A stretch of 37,177 nt of DNA from UBA7887 sp964408735 (GCA_964408735.1 CAYPAX010000041.1:1-37177), one strand, 5' to 3'; shown: positions 1 through 7,920, numbered from the stretch's first letter. Program-made: numbers and translations. The notes: generated from the letters alone by a model not told the origin.

Positions 1-120
1 CCGATACCGCACGTTCCAATCAAATCTCATGGCCGGCATGAATAATTCGGGATAGACTGCAAGCAGCGGCCAGATCCCTGGGTCGTGCGGCCTGATATAC
101 ATTCACGGAGTACAGCGTCC

Positions 121-558
121 ATGAGTCGTTTCTTGCACAATTTCATGATGGTTTTGGCGCTGGCAGGGCTTGGTCTGTTTGGCGGAACGGGCGCGGCCTC
201 CGCGGCTGCCGGATCGCCGCCGCAGGGCCCGATCGAGGCGGTTCATACCGGCGCCAACCTGAAATTCGCCTGTGGTCAGGGTGTGGAGGGCTATGACCAG
301 GTCGTTGGCGAGGAAATGTTGCGCGCGATGTTGATCGTTCAGTGCCGTGCCGTGGTAGGCACCGTGGTCGAACTGGTGGGCGCCGGTCAGTATGCGATAG
401 ACGATGCCCTGATCTGGCAATGTGTCGAGAATCGTGAAGACCATGATGCCCTGACGGCTGCCTTCGTCAAATGGGTCGGGCGGCGCCCGGCGTTGCTGCG
501 CAAGCCCGCGGCCGTCGCGTTCGTCGAAGCGATCGAGATGAGCGAGAAGTGCCGCTAG
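121..558 (+). CDS. small secreted protein, Rap1a/Tai-like
   Basis: A protein of about 145 residues. The ATG at 121 is preferred over an in-frame GTG at 85 because it is followed directly by a signal peptide: basic start, hydrophobic stretch around residues 6-20, then an Ala-rich AASAAA cleavage region. The mature part has cysteines near the start and end, and a C-terminal pattern (ALLRKPAAVAFVEAIE then C) that resembles Rap1a/Tai-type proteins, a family known as periplasmic immunity proteins or small secreted proteins of unknown role. No T6SS or toxin gene is visible nearby, so an immunity role is not supported by context. A GGAG lies about 10 bases before the ATG. The TAG stop overlaps the end of the adjacent inverted-repeat element. 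Family assignment is by eye and moderate at best. Confidence 0.6.
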   Translation: MSRFLHNFMMVLALAGLGLFGGTGAASAAAGSPPQGPIEAVHTGANLKFACGQGVEGYDQVVGEEMLRAMLIVQCRAVVGTVVELVGAGQYAIDDALIWQCVENREDHDALTAAFVKWVGRRPALLRKPAAVAFVEAIEMSEKCR

Positions 559-731
559 TGGTCCAAATCTGACATATGGTACCCATAGGACGGTCGCCCA
601 TAGGTCGCCTCTGCCGTCGCTTCGCTAGAAAGGTGCGTGCTGGCGATGCCGGCCCATCGGCAAACGTGCCTGACGACGCGAGGCGGCGTCAGAGGCGATC
701 CTATGGGTACCATATGTCAGATTTGGACCAC
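558..731. mobile_element. MITE-like element with long terminal inverted repeats
   Basis: Bases 555-590 and 699-734 are perfect inverted repeats of 36 bases. The outer four bases of each are CTAG, so a 174 bp element starting GTGGTCC and ending GGACCAC is flanked by TA (556-557 and 732-733). IS630/mariner-family elements target CTAG and duplicate TA, so this looks like a non-autonomous IS630-type MITE. Inside the arms, the GCCTCTGcCG and CGtCAGAGGC stretches extend the pairing imperfectly. No transposase gene is present. Any transcript across it would fold into a long hairpin between two convergent genes, so it may also act as a bidirectional terminator. Confidence 0.75.
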
Positions 732-735
732 TAGG

Positions 736-1704
736 TTAGGATTTCAGCCGCCGGCTGAGCTTCTCCGCCAGCCTTGGCGCTATGCCGGGACGGCTCCAGG
801 GACACTCGGCGATACAAATGCCGCAGCCGTTCGTTTCGTTGAAATAGCCGATACATTTGTCGAAATCGACATACCATTTCTCGGCGCCTCTCACCCATTG
901 TTTGTCCCCTGATATGGCGGCGGGCGGACAGGCCTCGGCGCACAGCCGGCAATGGCGGCAGAACTCGTCCGCGCCAAAGCGGTCGGCCTGATCGCCTGTC
1001 AGCGGCAGATCGGTGAGCACGCCGGCCAGGCGAAAGGAGGAGCCATATTGCCGGTTGATCAGCGAGCCGTGCTTGCCAAGCTCGCCGAAGCCGCATTCGA
1101 GGGCCGGCGGGATCAGCAGTAAAGGCCCCGCCTGGGGGCCGCCATGGGGCACCGCGTCATAGCCTTGCGCAAGGATCCAATCGGCGAGGGCGCGCGCCGC
1201 GCGGGTGCCGCGATTGTACTGGCGCATGACCTCGATGACCGACGGCGGCTCGGGCGCCGTGGCCAACTCGCCATGGTTCATCGCCAGAGCCAACACGATG
1301 ATCCAGGGCTGGCTCGCTTCGTAGCCCTCGAAGACCCAGTCCTGGCAAACCGCGGTGACACCAACCAGATCGGCCTCGTTGTCCAGGGCAAAGTCCTCCA
1401 CCGCAAGCCTCCACTCAGCGGCTGTCCGCTTCGCTGCTGCCGTTGCCTTGGCTGCCCGCCTTCCCGGCCCGCGCCCGCCGAGCGCTTCGTCCAGGTGGTC
1501 GACTTCCGGCACCCGTTGTCGCGTTTGCGCCAGCATCCAGGCCTGCAAGGCGCCATGGGGGATACGGCGCGGCGAATGCCAGTAGATCGGTGTCGGGCGT
1601 CGCGGCGCGTGTTCGCCGAGGCCGTTGATGGCATTGCCGAAAATGTCAGGGAACAGATCCTGCTGTTCCTGGCAGGGTTGAAACGCGGCCTCGGATTTGG
1701 GCAT
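736..1704 (-). CDS. reductive-dehalogenase-like 4Fe-4S protein (cytosolic)
   Basis: About 322 residues from the ATG at 1704, which has AGGGAG seven bases upstream; a GTG at 1725 is in frame but lacks a better site. The C-terminal third has two iron-sulfur motifs, CRHCRLCAEACP and, after KWYVDFDKC, GCGICIAECPWS. Upstream, GFGELGKHGSLINRQYG followed by TDLPL is the pattern shared by reductive dehalogenases (RdhA) and epoxyqueuosine reductase QueG, both cobalamin and Fe-S enzymes. The WYxDxxKC and CPWS context fits RdhA better. It lacks the Tat signal peptide of respiratory RdhA proteins and is shorter than their usual 450-500 residues, so a cytosolic relative is likely. The substrate cannot be told from sequence; QueG is the main alternative. 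The stop lies next to the MITE. Confidence 0.75.
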   Translation of the reverse strand: MPKSEAAFQPCQEQQDLFPDIFGNAINGLGEHAPRRPTPIYWHSPRRIPHGALQAWMLAQTRQRVPEVDHLDEALGGRGPGRRAAKATAAAKRTAAEWRLAVEDFALDNEADLVGVTAVCQDWVFEGYEASQPWIIVLALAMNHGELATAPEPPSVIEVMRQYNRGTRAARALADWILAQGYDAVPHGGPQAGPLLLIPPALECGFGELGKHGSLINRQYGSSFRLAGVLTDLPLTGDQADRFGADEFCRHCRLCAEACPPAAISGDKQWVRGAEKWYVDFDKCIGYFNETNGCGICIAECPWSRPGIAPRLAEKLSRRLKS

Positions 1705-1782
1705 TGGCAAGCTCCCTGGTCCCACCGTATCCTGTCGTACTGGATCACAGTTTCACGGATAGGGTAAGGGTGCGCTGAACGA

Positions 1783-2316
1783 ATGTCCGGATATCAGTTG
1801 GACCGAATTCAGGCCCTGTGCTGTGACGAAAACCAGCATATGCTGCACCTGATCGCAGTAATTCTGCGTGGCCTCGGCGTTCGCCAGCTCACCATGGTGC
1901 GTGATAGCGCGTCGGCCTTGCAGGAGCTGTCGACGAGGCCCTTCGATCTGATTGTCACGTCGATGCAGTTGCGCCCACTCGACGGCATCGAGCTCGTCCA
2001 GTTCATCCGCACCAGCGCCGATGTCGGTGACAATTTCGTTCCCATCATCATGGTCACCTCGCAAAGCTTCCCGGCGACCGTAGCGGCGGCACGCGATACT
2101 GGCGTTACCGAATTTCTGGTCAAGCCGATCTCGGCACGCAACATGTATCTCAGAATTCTCGAGACCATCGACAATGCGAGGCCATTCATAAAGAACCAGT
2201 CCTATTTCGGCCCCGATCGCCGACGGCGTGAGGAAGCTTACAAAGGCAAGGAACGCAGGACGGAGAGCAGCGATAGCGTAAAGCGGTATCCGCCCGTCTC
2301 GCCGGTGATGGAATGA
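1783..2316 (+). CDS. atypical response regulator receiver protein
   Basis: A stand-alone CheY-like receiver of 177 residues. The acidic pair (D15, E16), the switch Thr (T92) and the conserved Lys (K114, in LVKP) are present. The phospho-acceptor position, in DLIVTSMQLRPLDG, is Ser60 instead of Asp, so normal His-Asp phosphotransfer is not expected. The C-terminal tail after about residue 140 carries FGPDRRRR and a run of charged residues; this GPDRRRR tail is common in short alphaproteobacterial receivers. It is followed after 27 bases by a helical protein gene on the same strand, probably one operon. Divergent from the reductive-dehalogenase-like gene. Confidence 0.85.
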   Translation: MSGYQLDRIQALCCDENQHMLHLIAVILRGLGVRQLTMVRDSASALQELSTRPFDLIVTSMQLRPLDGIELVQFIRTSADVGDNFVPIIMVTSQSFPATVAAARDTGVTEFLVKPISARNMYLRILETIDNARPFIKNQSYFGPDRRRREEAYKGKERRTESSDSVKRYPPVSPVME

Positions 2317-2343
2317 TGCCGCCCGCAAGGCAAGGAGCAAGTC

Positions 2344-2853
2344 GTGGAAGATGAGACCCAGGCCGCTGGCGAGCATGAGCATGAAGTGATTTGGCCGCCA
2401 AACAAGATCCGGCAAAAGGTTACGTTGGGCGGCAGAATTTCGGGACCGGGATTCGATGCCGCGGTGTTGCACCATGCGGAACAGGAGACGGCTGAGCGGT
2501 TGGCCGAGTTCGACGACAAGCTCGATGACGACATAGAGCGGATCGTCATGGCTTATGCCGTCATGACCGGTGACCCCGACGGCGACTCGGCGGCTGAGAT
2601 GCGCGACGCTGCCGACCAGGCCGCAAGCGAGGCGCGACAGGCAGGGTTTCCTTTACTTGCCGATATCTGCCTCTCTTTGGCTAATTTTCTTGCTATCGAG
2701 GGCCTTGCGGCAGAGACCCGGCTCGAGGTGGTGACGGTCCACGTCGATGCGGTGCGCCTGGTCTATTTCCGGCAGATTTCAGGCCATGGTGGCGAACAGG
2801 GGATGGAACTGGTGCGCCTGATCAACGAAGCAACGGCGCAGTACCGGAAATAG
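2344..2853 (+). CDS. helical partner protein of the response regulator, function unknown
   Basis: 169 residues from a GTG start with AAGGAG six bases upstream. The protein is acidic. Its N-terminal 45 residues look disordered, and the C-terminal half (from about residue 85) is Ala/Leu-rich and predicted helical, including ADQAASEARQAGFPLLADIC and HVDAVRLVYF. Proteins with this layout often sit next to short receiver proteins in alphaproteobacteria and resemble histidine phosphotransfer (Hpt) helical bundles. The phosphorylatable Hpt signature HxxKG is not visible, which matches the missing Asp in the neighbouring receiver. The role is inferred only from the pairing. The stop is four bases from the convergent GST-like gene stop. 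Confidence 0.7.
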   Translation: MEDETQAAGEHEHEVIWPPNKIRQKVTLGGRISGPGFDAAVLHHAEQETAERLAEFDDKLDDDIERIVMAYAVMTGDPDGDSAAEMRDAADQAASEARQAGFPLLADICLSLANFLAIEGLAAETRLEVVTVHVDAVRLVYFRQISGHGGEQGMELVRLINEATAQYRK

Positions 2854-2857
2854 AGCA

Positions 2858-3634
2858 TCATCGGTTCGGCGTAGCCGCATAGACCTCGAACTTGTCGGTG
2901 TCGAAGGCGAGCGGCTGGACGACGCCGCCGGCATCCTCGATCACCGCCGCGACTTCGGGCACGGCCAGCAGGTTCTCCCAGACCCGTGCCAGTGTTGGGA
3001 ACTCCTCCGCCAGATCGATGCCGGCCAGCAGGGCGTTGCGCACCTGTGGCACCAGGAAACAGTCCGCCTGGGTGACGGCGTCGCCGACCGCGAAATCGCC
3101 GGCACAGTTGGCCAGGATCTTCTCGATGGCGCCGAACTCGCGGCGAATGAAATGAAGGCGCAACGGGTGCACGGTGGGCGGCGCCTTGACCATGCCCCAT
3201 TCGCCCATGGCCTGGATGATGAAGGGAATGTTCTGGTAGGGCTGGGTGTCGGCGGCGACGATCCACATGATGCGGCGCACCTCGGCCCGCGCCCAGGCGT
3301 CGTCGGGCAGCATGCCGGGCCCCGCATCGACAGTTTCCTCGATGAAGTCGACGATCGGGCCCGACTGCGTCAGCTTGCGCCCGTCGGCCAGCAACAGCAC
3401 CGGGATGCGGCCTTCGGCGTTGAAGGCGGTGAGGTCCGTGGTGCCGACCTTCTCGGTCTCGACGTCGCCCTCGGGCATGGTGAAAACCAGAATGCCGCGA
3501 TGATCGGTCGCCAGACCGGTGCTGACCAGCTCGATTTGCGAGGCGGCAATGCCGCGGCAGCGCAGATACAGCGTCACCCGCATCGAGGCGCTGCTGGCGG
3601 GGTGATAGAACAGGCGCATCGCCGGTGTGGTCAT
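2858..3634 (-). CDS. glutathione S-transferase family protein
   Basis: About 258 residues from the ATG at 3634, with GGGAG seven to eight bases upstream. An N-terminal thioredoxin-like fold is suggested by SSASMRVTLYLRC (the Ser/Arg pattern used for glutathione activation in zeta- and theta-type GSTs), then a RIPVLLLADG strand with the cis-Pro position, then SGPIVDFIEE (the Ser that contacts the glutathione gamma-glutamyl group). The remainder is a helical GST C-terminal domain with an acidic VTQADCFLVPQ segment. A detoxification or isomerase role (maleylacetoacetate isomerase-like) is possible but the substrate is unknown. Its start lies within about 90 bases of the divergent cyclase gene, so the two share a promoter region. 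Confidence 0.8.
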   Translation of the reverse strand: MTTPAMRLFYHPASSASMRVTLYLRCRGIAASQIELVSTGLATDHRGILVFTMPEGDVETEKVGTTDLTAFNAEGRIPVLLLADGRKLTQSGPIVDFIEETVDAGPGMLPDDAWARAEVRRIMWIVAADTQPYQNIPFIIQAMGEWGMVKAPPTVHPLRLHFIRREFGAIEKILANCAGDFAVGDAVTQADCFLVPQVRNALLAGIDLAEEFPTLARVWENLLAVPEVAAVIEDAGGVVQPLAFDTDKFEVYAATPNR

Positions 3635-3666
3635 GATTTCGCTCCCAATCCTGGCCGAATGGGCGG

Positions 3667-3695
3667 TTGAGCATCCTCGGGTTGCGGCGTACGGT
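3667..3695 (+). promoter_or_regulatory. candidate promoter of the first cyclase-TolB-TPR gene
   Basis: TTGAGC, 17 bases, then TACGGT, ending 31 bases before the ATG at 3726. The -35 is good and the -10 weak. Support comes from the second paralogue, which has TTGAGC, 17 bases, TACCTT at exactly the same distance from its ATG. Confidence 0.45.
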
Positions 3696-3725
3696 ATCAA
3701 GCGCATGGGCACGGGGGAACTGCCG

Positions 3726-5606
3726 ATGGCCGATGACGACGTTAAGCAACGCCTGGCGGCCATTCTCGCGGCCGACGTCGAAGGCTATTCGCGCCTCATG
3801 GGCGAGGACGAGCCGGCGACTGTCGCCGCGCTGCGCGAACATCGTGAACTCTTCCGCCAGCACATCGAGGCCAACGGCGGTCGTGTCGTCGATATGGCAG
3901 GTGACAGCGTGTTGGCCGTGTTCGACAGCACTGCCGGCGCGGTGGCGGCGGCGATGGCAGCGCAAAAAGCCCTCGCGGAGAGCAACGCCGCGCTGCCCAC
4001 CGAGCGCCAGATGCGCTTTCGCATCGGCGTCAATCTCGGCGACATCCGTGAGGCCGAGGACGGCACGGTCTATGGCGACGGCGTCAACGTCGCCGCCCGC
4101 CTCGAAGGCCTCGCCGCGCCCGGCGGCATTTGCGTCTCCGACAAGGTCCACGCCAAAGTGCACGGCAAGCTCGCGCTGAATTTTGCTGACCTCGGCGAGC
4201 ACGAAGTCAAGAACATCGCCGAGCCCGTGCGCGCCTACGGCCTGCTGGCCGAGGGCGAGACCGCGCCCAAACGGCGCGGGTCGCGCAAGATGCCTGCTGC
4301 GGTGCTTGCCGCCACGGCTGCGGCAGTGATGGTGATCGCGATCGTCGCCGGCGTGATGCATTGGCCGGGTGGGGAGCCGGAAGACCCGATCTTTGCCATG
4401 CCCACCGGCCCCACCATCGCCGTGCTGCCGTTCGACAACATGAGCGGCGATCCGGAGCAAGAGTACTTTAGCGATGGCATTACAGAGGAGATTATCGCCG
4501 AGCTGTCCCGACGCTCCAATCTGTTCGTCGTCGCCCGCAACTCGACCTTTCGCTACAAGGGCCAGTCCGTGGATGTGCGCCAGGTCGGCCAGGAGCTCGG
4601 AGCGAGATACGTGCTGGAAGGGAGCGTGCGCAAGGAGGGCAACACGATTCGGGTAACGGTGCAGCTTGTGGCGGCCACGGACGGAAAGCACCTTTGGGCG
4701 GAAACCTACGAGAGGGAGTTGAGCGGCGAGAACCTGTTCGATGTGCAGGATCAGATTACCGAAAATGTCATCGGCGCGATCGGGGGGGCATACGGCGCGA
4801 TTCATCGCGCTGGCCTGAAAGCCTCCAGGGGCAAAGCTCCCAGCACACTGGAGGCCTACGATTGTGTGTTGCGTGCCATATTGGTACTCAGGCAAATGAC
4901 GCCGCAGTTACACCTGTCCGCCCGGGACTGCCTGGAAACGGCAGTGGAGCAGGAGCCCGACTACGCCGAAGCATGGGCCTGGCTCAGCTACTTGTATCAC
5001 TTCGAATACAGCATAGGATTCAATCCACGGCCCAATTCGCTGGAGAGGGGCCTTATGGCCGCACAGCAGGCTGTTCGTCTGGATTCCTCCCACCAGTTGG
5101 GTCACCAACAGTTGGCGTATAATTACTTCCTCACGAAGCAGCAACGTTTCTTCGAGAAGGCAGAAGAGGCGATTGCCATCAATCCAAACAACACGCAACT
5201 CATCGCCGCGCTTGGATACTATATGTCATACGCCGGGAAGTGGGAACGCGGCGCTGCCCTGACCCACAAGGCCATCGCACTGAACCCGGATATTCCCGGC
5301 TCGGTGTATTCGCCGCTCAGCGCTTACGCGTATGTCCAACGAGATTACGACGAAGCCCTTAGATGGGCCGAGAAGATCGAAATTCCGGCTTGGTGGAAGA
5401 CTCACGCACTGCTCGCAATCAGCTACGGTCAGTTGGGAATGCAGGAGGAGGCCACGCAGGCCGTCAACGATTTGTTGGCCGTCTACCCCAGCTACGCCGA
5501 AAACGCGCGGCGGGAATTTCGCAAGTACTTCTGGGACGAGACCGAGTTGGAACATGTGATGGAGGGCTTGCGCAAAGCCGGTCTCGATATTCCCGAAGAG
5601 GAGTAG
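3726..5606 (+). CDS. class III nucleotide cyclase-like protein with TolB-like and TPR domains (copy 1)
   Basis: 626 residues from the ATG at 3726 (GGGGGA upstream; the paralogue starts at the same place). Order: cyclase homology domain (about 5-180), one membrane segment (about 195-215), TolB-like N-terminal domain (PTIAVLPFDNMSGD to about 360), then TPR-type repeats to the end. Cyclase metal ligands D17 (ILAADVEGYS) and D60 (GDSVLAVF) and the GDGVNVAARL Asn/Arg are present. The position usually holding the substrate-specifying Lys is Asp56 (RVVDMAGD), so purine specificity or even activity is uncertain. This architecture is common in rhizobial and related genomes, where it is annotated as adenylate cyclase; the TolB-TPR part is presumably periplasmic. 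The tandem paralogue follows after 93 bases. Confidence 0.85.
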   Translation: MADDDVKQRLAAILAADVEGYSRLMGEDEPATVAALREHRELFRQHIEANGGRVVDMAGDSVLAVFDSTAGAVAAAMAAQKALAESNAALPTERQMRFRIGVNLGDIREAEDGTVYGDGVNVAARLEGLAAPGGICVSDKVHAKVHGKLALNFADLGEHEVKNIAEPVRAYGLLAEGETAPKRRGSRKMPAAVLAATAAAVMVIAIVAGVMHWPGGEPEDPIFAMPTGPTIAVLPFDNMSGDPEQEYFSDGITEEIIAELSRRSNLFVVARNSTFRYKGQSVDVRQVGQELGARYVLEGSVRKEGNTIRVTVQLVAATDGKHLWAETYERELSGENLFDVQDQITENVIGAIGGAYGAIHRAGLKASRGKAPSTLEAYDCVLRAILVLRQMTPQLHLSARDCLETAVEQEPDYAEAWAWLSYLYHFEYSIGFNPRPNSLERGLMAAQQAVRLDSSHQLGHQQLAYNYFLTKQQRFFEKAEEAIAINPNNTQLIAALGYYMSYAGKWERGAALTHKAIALNPDIPGSVYSPLSAYAYVQRDYDEALRWAEKIEIPAWWKTHALLAISYGQLGMQEEATQAVNDLLAVYPSYAENARREFRKYFWDETELEHVMEGLRKAGLDIPEEE

Positions 5607-5640
5607 CGATGCCCTCCTCCTCCGGTCTCATAGAACCTTG

Positions 5641-5669
5641 TTGAGCATCCCCGAGCAGACGCGTACCTT
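5641..5669 (+). promoter_or_regulatory. candidate promoter of the second cyclase-TolB-TPR gene
   Basis: TTGAGC, 17 bases, TACCTT, ending 31 bases before the ATG at 5700. The layout matches the element upstream of copy 1, including the GTTGAGCATCC lead sequence, so the duplication probably included the promoter and both genes may be transcribed independently. Confidence 0.45.
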
Positions 5670-5699
5670 AAGATGCACGCCGGCATTGGGGGATAACCG

Positions 5700-7592
5700 A
5701 TGGGCGATGACGACGTAAAGCAACGCTTGGCGGCCATCCTGGCGGCTGATGCCGTCGGCTATACGCGGCTCATGGCCGATGACGAGCCGGCGACCATGGA
5801 CGCGTTGGACGTGGCTCGCGCCGTATTCGTCGAGCATATCGAGGCCAATCAGGGCCGCGTCGTGGACACGGCGGGCGATAGCGTATTGGCAGTCTTCGAG
5901 ACCACGGAAGGCGCCGTGCTTGCTTCGGCGGCCATCCAGGCGTGCCTGGTGGAGATCAACGAGCCCGTGTCAGATGAGCGCCGCATGCGCTTTCGCATCG
6001 GCTTGCACCTGGGCGACATTCGCGAAAAGGCCGATGGCACCGTTTTCGGCGACGGGGTCAATGTCGCAGCACGATTGCAGAGCATCGCCGAGCCGGGCGC
6101 TGTGATGGTTTCGGATGTGGTGCAAGGCGCGTTGAGGGGCCACCTCGATGTTGGCTTCGAAGACGCCGGCAGCCACGAGGTCAAGAACATCGCCGAGCCG
6201 GTGCGCGCCTATCGTGTGCTGACCGAAGGCGAGACCGCGCCGGGGCGGCGAGGGCTGCACAAAGCTCCACGCGTGATTCTTGTCGCCATGGCTGTGGCAG
6301 TGGTGGTGATCGCCATCGTCGCCGGCGTGTTGCTTTGGCCGGGTGGCGAGGCCCAAGACCCAATCCTTGCCATGCCCGGCGGCCCCACCATCGCCGTGCT
6401 GCCGTTCGACAACATGAGCGGCGATGCGGAGCAGGAGTACTTTAGCGATGGCATTACAGAGGAGATCATCACCGAGCTGTCGCGACGCTCCAATCTGTTC
6501 GTCGTCGCCCGAAATTCGACCTTCCGCTACAAGGGCCGGTCCGTGGATGTGCGCCAGGTGGGCCAGGAGCTCGGAGCGAGATACGTGCTGGAAGGGAGCG
6601 TGCGCAAGGCGGGCGGCACGATTCGGGTAACGGTGCAGCTTCTGGAGTCCACGGACGGTAAGCACCTTTGGGCGGAAACCTACGAGAGGGAGTTGAGCGG
6701 CGAGAACCTGTTCGATGTGCAGGATCAGATTACCGAAAATGTCGTTGGCGCGATCGGGGGGAAATACGGCGCGATTCATCGCGCCAGCCTACAAGCCTCC
6801 AGGGGTAAGGCTCCCGACAGACTGGAGGGCTACGACTGCGTATTGCGTGCCATAACATTGCTCAGGCAACTGACGCCGCAGTTACACCTATCCACGCGGG
6901 ACTGCCTGGAATCGGCAGTGGAGCAGGAGCCCGACTACGCCGAAGCATGGGCTTGGCTCAGTTATCTGTATAACTTCGAATATAGCCTGGGATTAAATCC
7001 GCGGCCCAACGCCTTGGAGAGGGGCCTGACAGCCGCTCGGCAGGCGGTTCGTCTGGATTCTTCCAGCCAGTTGGGTCACCACCAGTTGGCGTATAATTAC
7101 TTCCTGGCGAAGAAGCCAGGTTTCTTCGAGAAAGCGAAAGAGGCGATCGCCATCAATCCAAACAACCCGGATGTCATTGGCGCTGTAGGGTTATACTTGG
7201 CATTCGCAGGGGAATGGGAACGCGGCCTTGCCCTGTGTCACAAGGCCATCGCACTGAACCCGGATCATCCCGGCTGGATCTATATCCCAATCGCCGCTTA
7301 TGCCTACATACGGCGCGATTACCAGGAGGCAGTGAGGTGGGCGGACAAAATCAATATCCCTGGTTTCTTCTGGAATTACGTCACGCTGGCGGGCAGTTAC
7401 GGACAGCTCGGCATGCAGGCGGAGGCGGCCCAGGCAGTGAGCGACTTGTTGGCTGTAAACCCCAGCTACGCCCAAAACGCGCGGCGGGAATTTCGCAAGT
7501 ACTATTGGGACGAGACGGAGTTGGAACATGTGATGGACGGCTTGCGCAAAGCCGGTCTCGATATTCCCGACGAGGCGCAAGTCGGCGACTGA
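5700..7592 (+). CDS. class III nucleotide cyclase-like protein with TolB-like and TPR domains (copy 2)
   Basis: 630 residues with the same order as copy 1: cyclase homology domain, membrane segment (VILVAMAVAVVVIAIVAGV, about 198-216), TolB-like domain, TPRs. Metal Asp residues are kept (ILAADAVGYT and AGDSVLAVF); the Lys position is again Asp (VVDTAGD). The GDGVNVAARL motif is intact. The TolB-like stretch is about 93% identical in DNA to copy 1 by eye, while the cyclase domains are clearly more diverged (near 60% protein identity by eye), so the copies may sense or signal differently. The start has GGGGGA upstream. The stop at 7592 is followed within four bases by the end of a broken Tm-1-like fragment on the other strand. 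Confidence 0.85.
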   Translation: MGDDDVKQRLAAILAADAVGYTRLMADDEPATMDALDVARAVFVEHIEANQGRVVDTAGDSVLAVFETTEGAVLASAAIQACLVEINEPVSDERRMRFRIGLHLGDIREKADGTVFGDGVNVAARLQSIAEPGAVMVSDVVQGALRGHLDVGFEDAGSHEVKNIAEPVRAYRVLTEGETAPGRRGLHKAPRVILVAMAVAVVVIAIVAGVLLWPGGEAQDPILAMPGGPTIAVLPFDNMSGDAEQEYFSDGITEEIITELSRRSNLFVVARNSTFRYKGRSVDVRQVGQELGARYVLEGSVRKAGGTIRVTVQLLESTDGKHLWAETYERELSGENLFDVQDQITENVVGAIGGKYGAIHRASLQASRGKAPDRLEGYDCVLRAITLLRQLTPQLHLSTRDCLESAVEQEPDYAEAWAWLSYLYNFEYSLGLNPRPNALERGLTAARQAVRLDSSSQLGHHQLAYNYFLAKKPGFFEKAKEAIAINPNNPDVIGAVGLYLAFAGEWERGLALCHKAIALNPDHPGWIYIPIAAYAYIRRDYQEAVRWADKINIPGFFWNYVTLAGSYGQLGMQAEAAQAVSDLLAVNPSYAQNARREFRKYYWDETELEHVMDGLRKAGLDIPDEAQVGD

Positions 7593-7595
7593 GCA

Positions 7596-7780
7596 CTAGC
7601 CTAGCATCGCCAGCAGCGTCTCGATGGCGGCGGCGGCAAAGGCTTCGTCGTTGATATGGGCGGCGACCTCGATCAGCGGGATGCTGGGGCGGAGATGACT
7701 GCGCAGTGCCGCGACGGCGGCGCGGTCGGCCTCGGGGCATCAGAAGGGGCCGTCCTTGGCGTCGAAGCGCGACCAGCCTT
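7596..7780 (-). pseudogene. 3' fragment of a third Tm-1-like (UPF0261) gene
   Basis: On the minus strand this segment matches the last 60 or so codons of the intact gene at 8432-9649, with roughly 85-90% base identity by eye. Shared stretches include the HINDEAFAAAA-type ending and the sequence up to GCGACCAGCCTT at 7780, where similarity stops abruptly. In the aligned frame, the Trp codon of GPFWCPE is TGA (7740-7742), so it is also interrupted by a stop. There is no start or N-terminal part. It ends 23 bases short of REP-like palindrome 1. Confidence 0.8.
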
Positions 7781-7803
7781 CTTGATTCTCGCAGCCGACG
7801 TTG

Positions 7804-7883
7804 GAATTCGGTACCAGTCACCGAACCTATGCATGTAGAAGGAGATAAATACAATCAAGAGTTCGGTGACTGGCACCGAATTC
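7804..7883. repeat. REP-like palindrome 1
   Basis: A 23-base left arm (7804-7826) and a 23-base right arm (7861-7883) are inverted repeats with one mismatch, around an AT-rich loop of 34 bases. The core CCAGTCACCGAAC is shared with palindromes 2 and 3. It lies just downstream of the RAYT remnant's 3' end, as expected for RAYT-associated REP sequences. Confidence 0.8.
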
Positions 7884-7920
7884 ATGGTGCCGAACGCGCC
7901 GCACGGCGCATCCGGTCGGC

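Noticed and set aside
736..1704. QueG as the first-choice name for the Fe-S protein
   Set aside because: The WYxDxxKC and TDLPL context fits reductive-dehalogenase-like proteins better, so QueG is kept only as an alternative.
2763..4895. 710-residue minus-strand frame opposite the first cyclase gene
   Set aside because: Composition is typical of antisense shadow in GC-rich DNA and no family is recognisable.
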